Below are positions 21,851-22,114 of a DNA stretch of 22,114 nucleotides, piece after piece (position 1 is the stretch's first letter; every line of letters starts with the position of its first letter). The position numbers and the translations under genes are program-made. The notes under the pieces were generated by a model. It saw nothing but the letters and a program-made list of their open reading frames with translations, made no database searches and had not been told where the DNA came from. The DNA lies in NCBI GenBank assembly GCA_003165495.1, contig PMMB01000146.1, positions 2,605 through 24,718 of the forward strand, written 5' to 3'. Source of the DNA: Gammaproteobacteria bacterium (lineage in GTDB: Bacteria > Pseudomonadota > Gammaproteobacteria > Steroidobacterales > Steroidobacteraceae).

Positions 21851-22114
21851 ATGTCCTTAGACTTCGTCTACCTGGCCTCGGGGTCGCCGCGACGGCGTGC
21901 ATTACTGCAACAAATCGGCGTGTCGTTTCGAGTGGTGGGGACAGCGGTTGACGAAGCGGTTCGATTGGCCGAAACGGCGCCGGCCTACGTCCTGCGTCTC
22001 GCGGCGGCCAAGGCCGACGCCGGATGGGAAAGGAGCCGCGACGCGACCGACGTCCCCGTGTTGGCGGCGGACACGGCCGTCGTCCTCGACGGAAAGATAC
22101 TCGGCAAGCCGGCG
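21851..22114 (+). CDS. maf: Maf-family nucleoside triphosphate pyrophosphatase, N-terminal part (cut by window end)
   Basis: An ATG at 21851 opens a frame of 88 codons that is still open at the last base. It encodes the Maf signature LASGSPRRRALLQQIGV at about 8-24 and AADTAVVLDGKILGKP near 71-86. Maf proteins hydrolyse non-canonical or canonical nucleotides (dTTP, UTP, m7GTP types) and prevent their incorporation. It lies 27 bases after rlmH, the usual order in this housekeeping cluster. More than half of the gene, expected to be about 190-200 residues, lies outside the window, so the subfamily cannot be assigned. Confidence 0.9.
   Translation, partial: MSLDFVYLASGSPRRRALLQQIGVSFRVVGTAVDEAVRLAETAPAYVLRLAAAKADAGWERSRDATDVPVLAADTAVVLDGKILGKPA

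Overview
This is a GC-rich, densely coding chromosomal window from a Gram-negative proteobacterium. The right end carries holA-nadD-rsfS-rlmH-maf, a housekeeping order typical of Gammaproteobacteria of the xanthomonad/Steroidobacter type. The TonB-dependent receptor and the Tat and lipoprotein signals confirm an outer membrane. No gene-free stretch exceeds 300 bases, and I see no tRNA, rRNA, CRISPR array, insertion sequence or phage gene. The assignment to Gammaproteobacteria is inferred from gene order and protein style only.

Region 1 (1-7061, + strand) is a CoA-dependent aromatic degradation cluster. It holds the C-terminal part of an indolepyruvate oxidoreductase beta-family protein, then a flavin monooxygenase fused to an Old Yellow Enzyme-type reductase (2-aminobenzoyl-CoA monooxygenase/reductase or salicylyl-CoA 5-hydroxylase type). 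An SDR dehydrogenase, a MarR regulator, a crotonase, an acyl-CoA dehydrogenase and a Rid-family protein follow, with ATGA overlaps or gaps of a few bases. Read together, the fused enzyme dearomatises an aryl-CoA and the later enzymes carry the alicyclic CoA ester towards ring opening and beta-oxidation. The Rid protein suggests an amino (enamine/imine) substrate such as 2-aminobenzoyl-CoA. A 22-bp imperfect palindrome overlaps a TTGACA promoter immediately before the fused gene and is a candidate MarR operator.

Region 2 (7080-12812, - strand) is a compact five-gene unit: TonB-dependent receptor, a lipoprotein joining a cupredoxin to a right-handed beta-helix, two paralogous three-helix membrane proteins, and a Tat-exported two-domain multicopper oxidase. 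Genes are 0 to 26 bases apart and there is a good sigma-70-like promoter upstream. It looks like a cell-envelope copper redox system of unknown substrate and is the strongest candidate here for an undescribed system.

Region 3 (13001-18115) has a ParB/Srx-like gene overlapping a SulP anion transporter on the + strand. Convergent to them are an S9-family peptidase and a PaaG-like crotonase on the - strand. Region 4 (18226-22114, + strand) has a nitronate monooxygenase-like flavoprotein whose end overlaps holA, followed by nadD, rsfS with a lysine-rich N-terminal extension, rlmH, and the start of maf, cut by the window edge.
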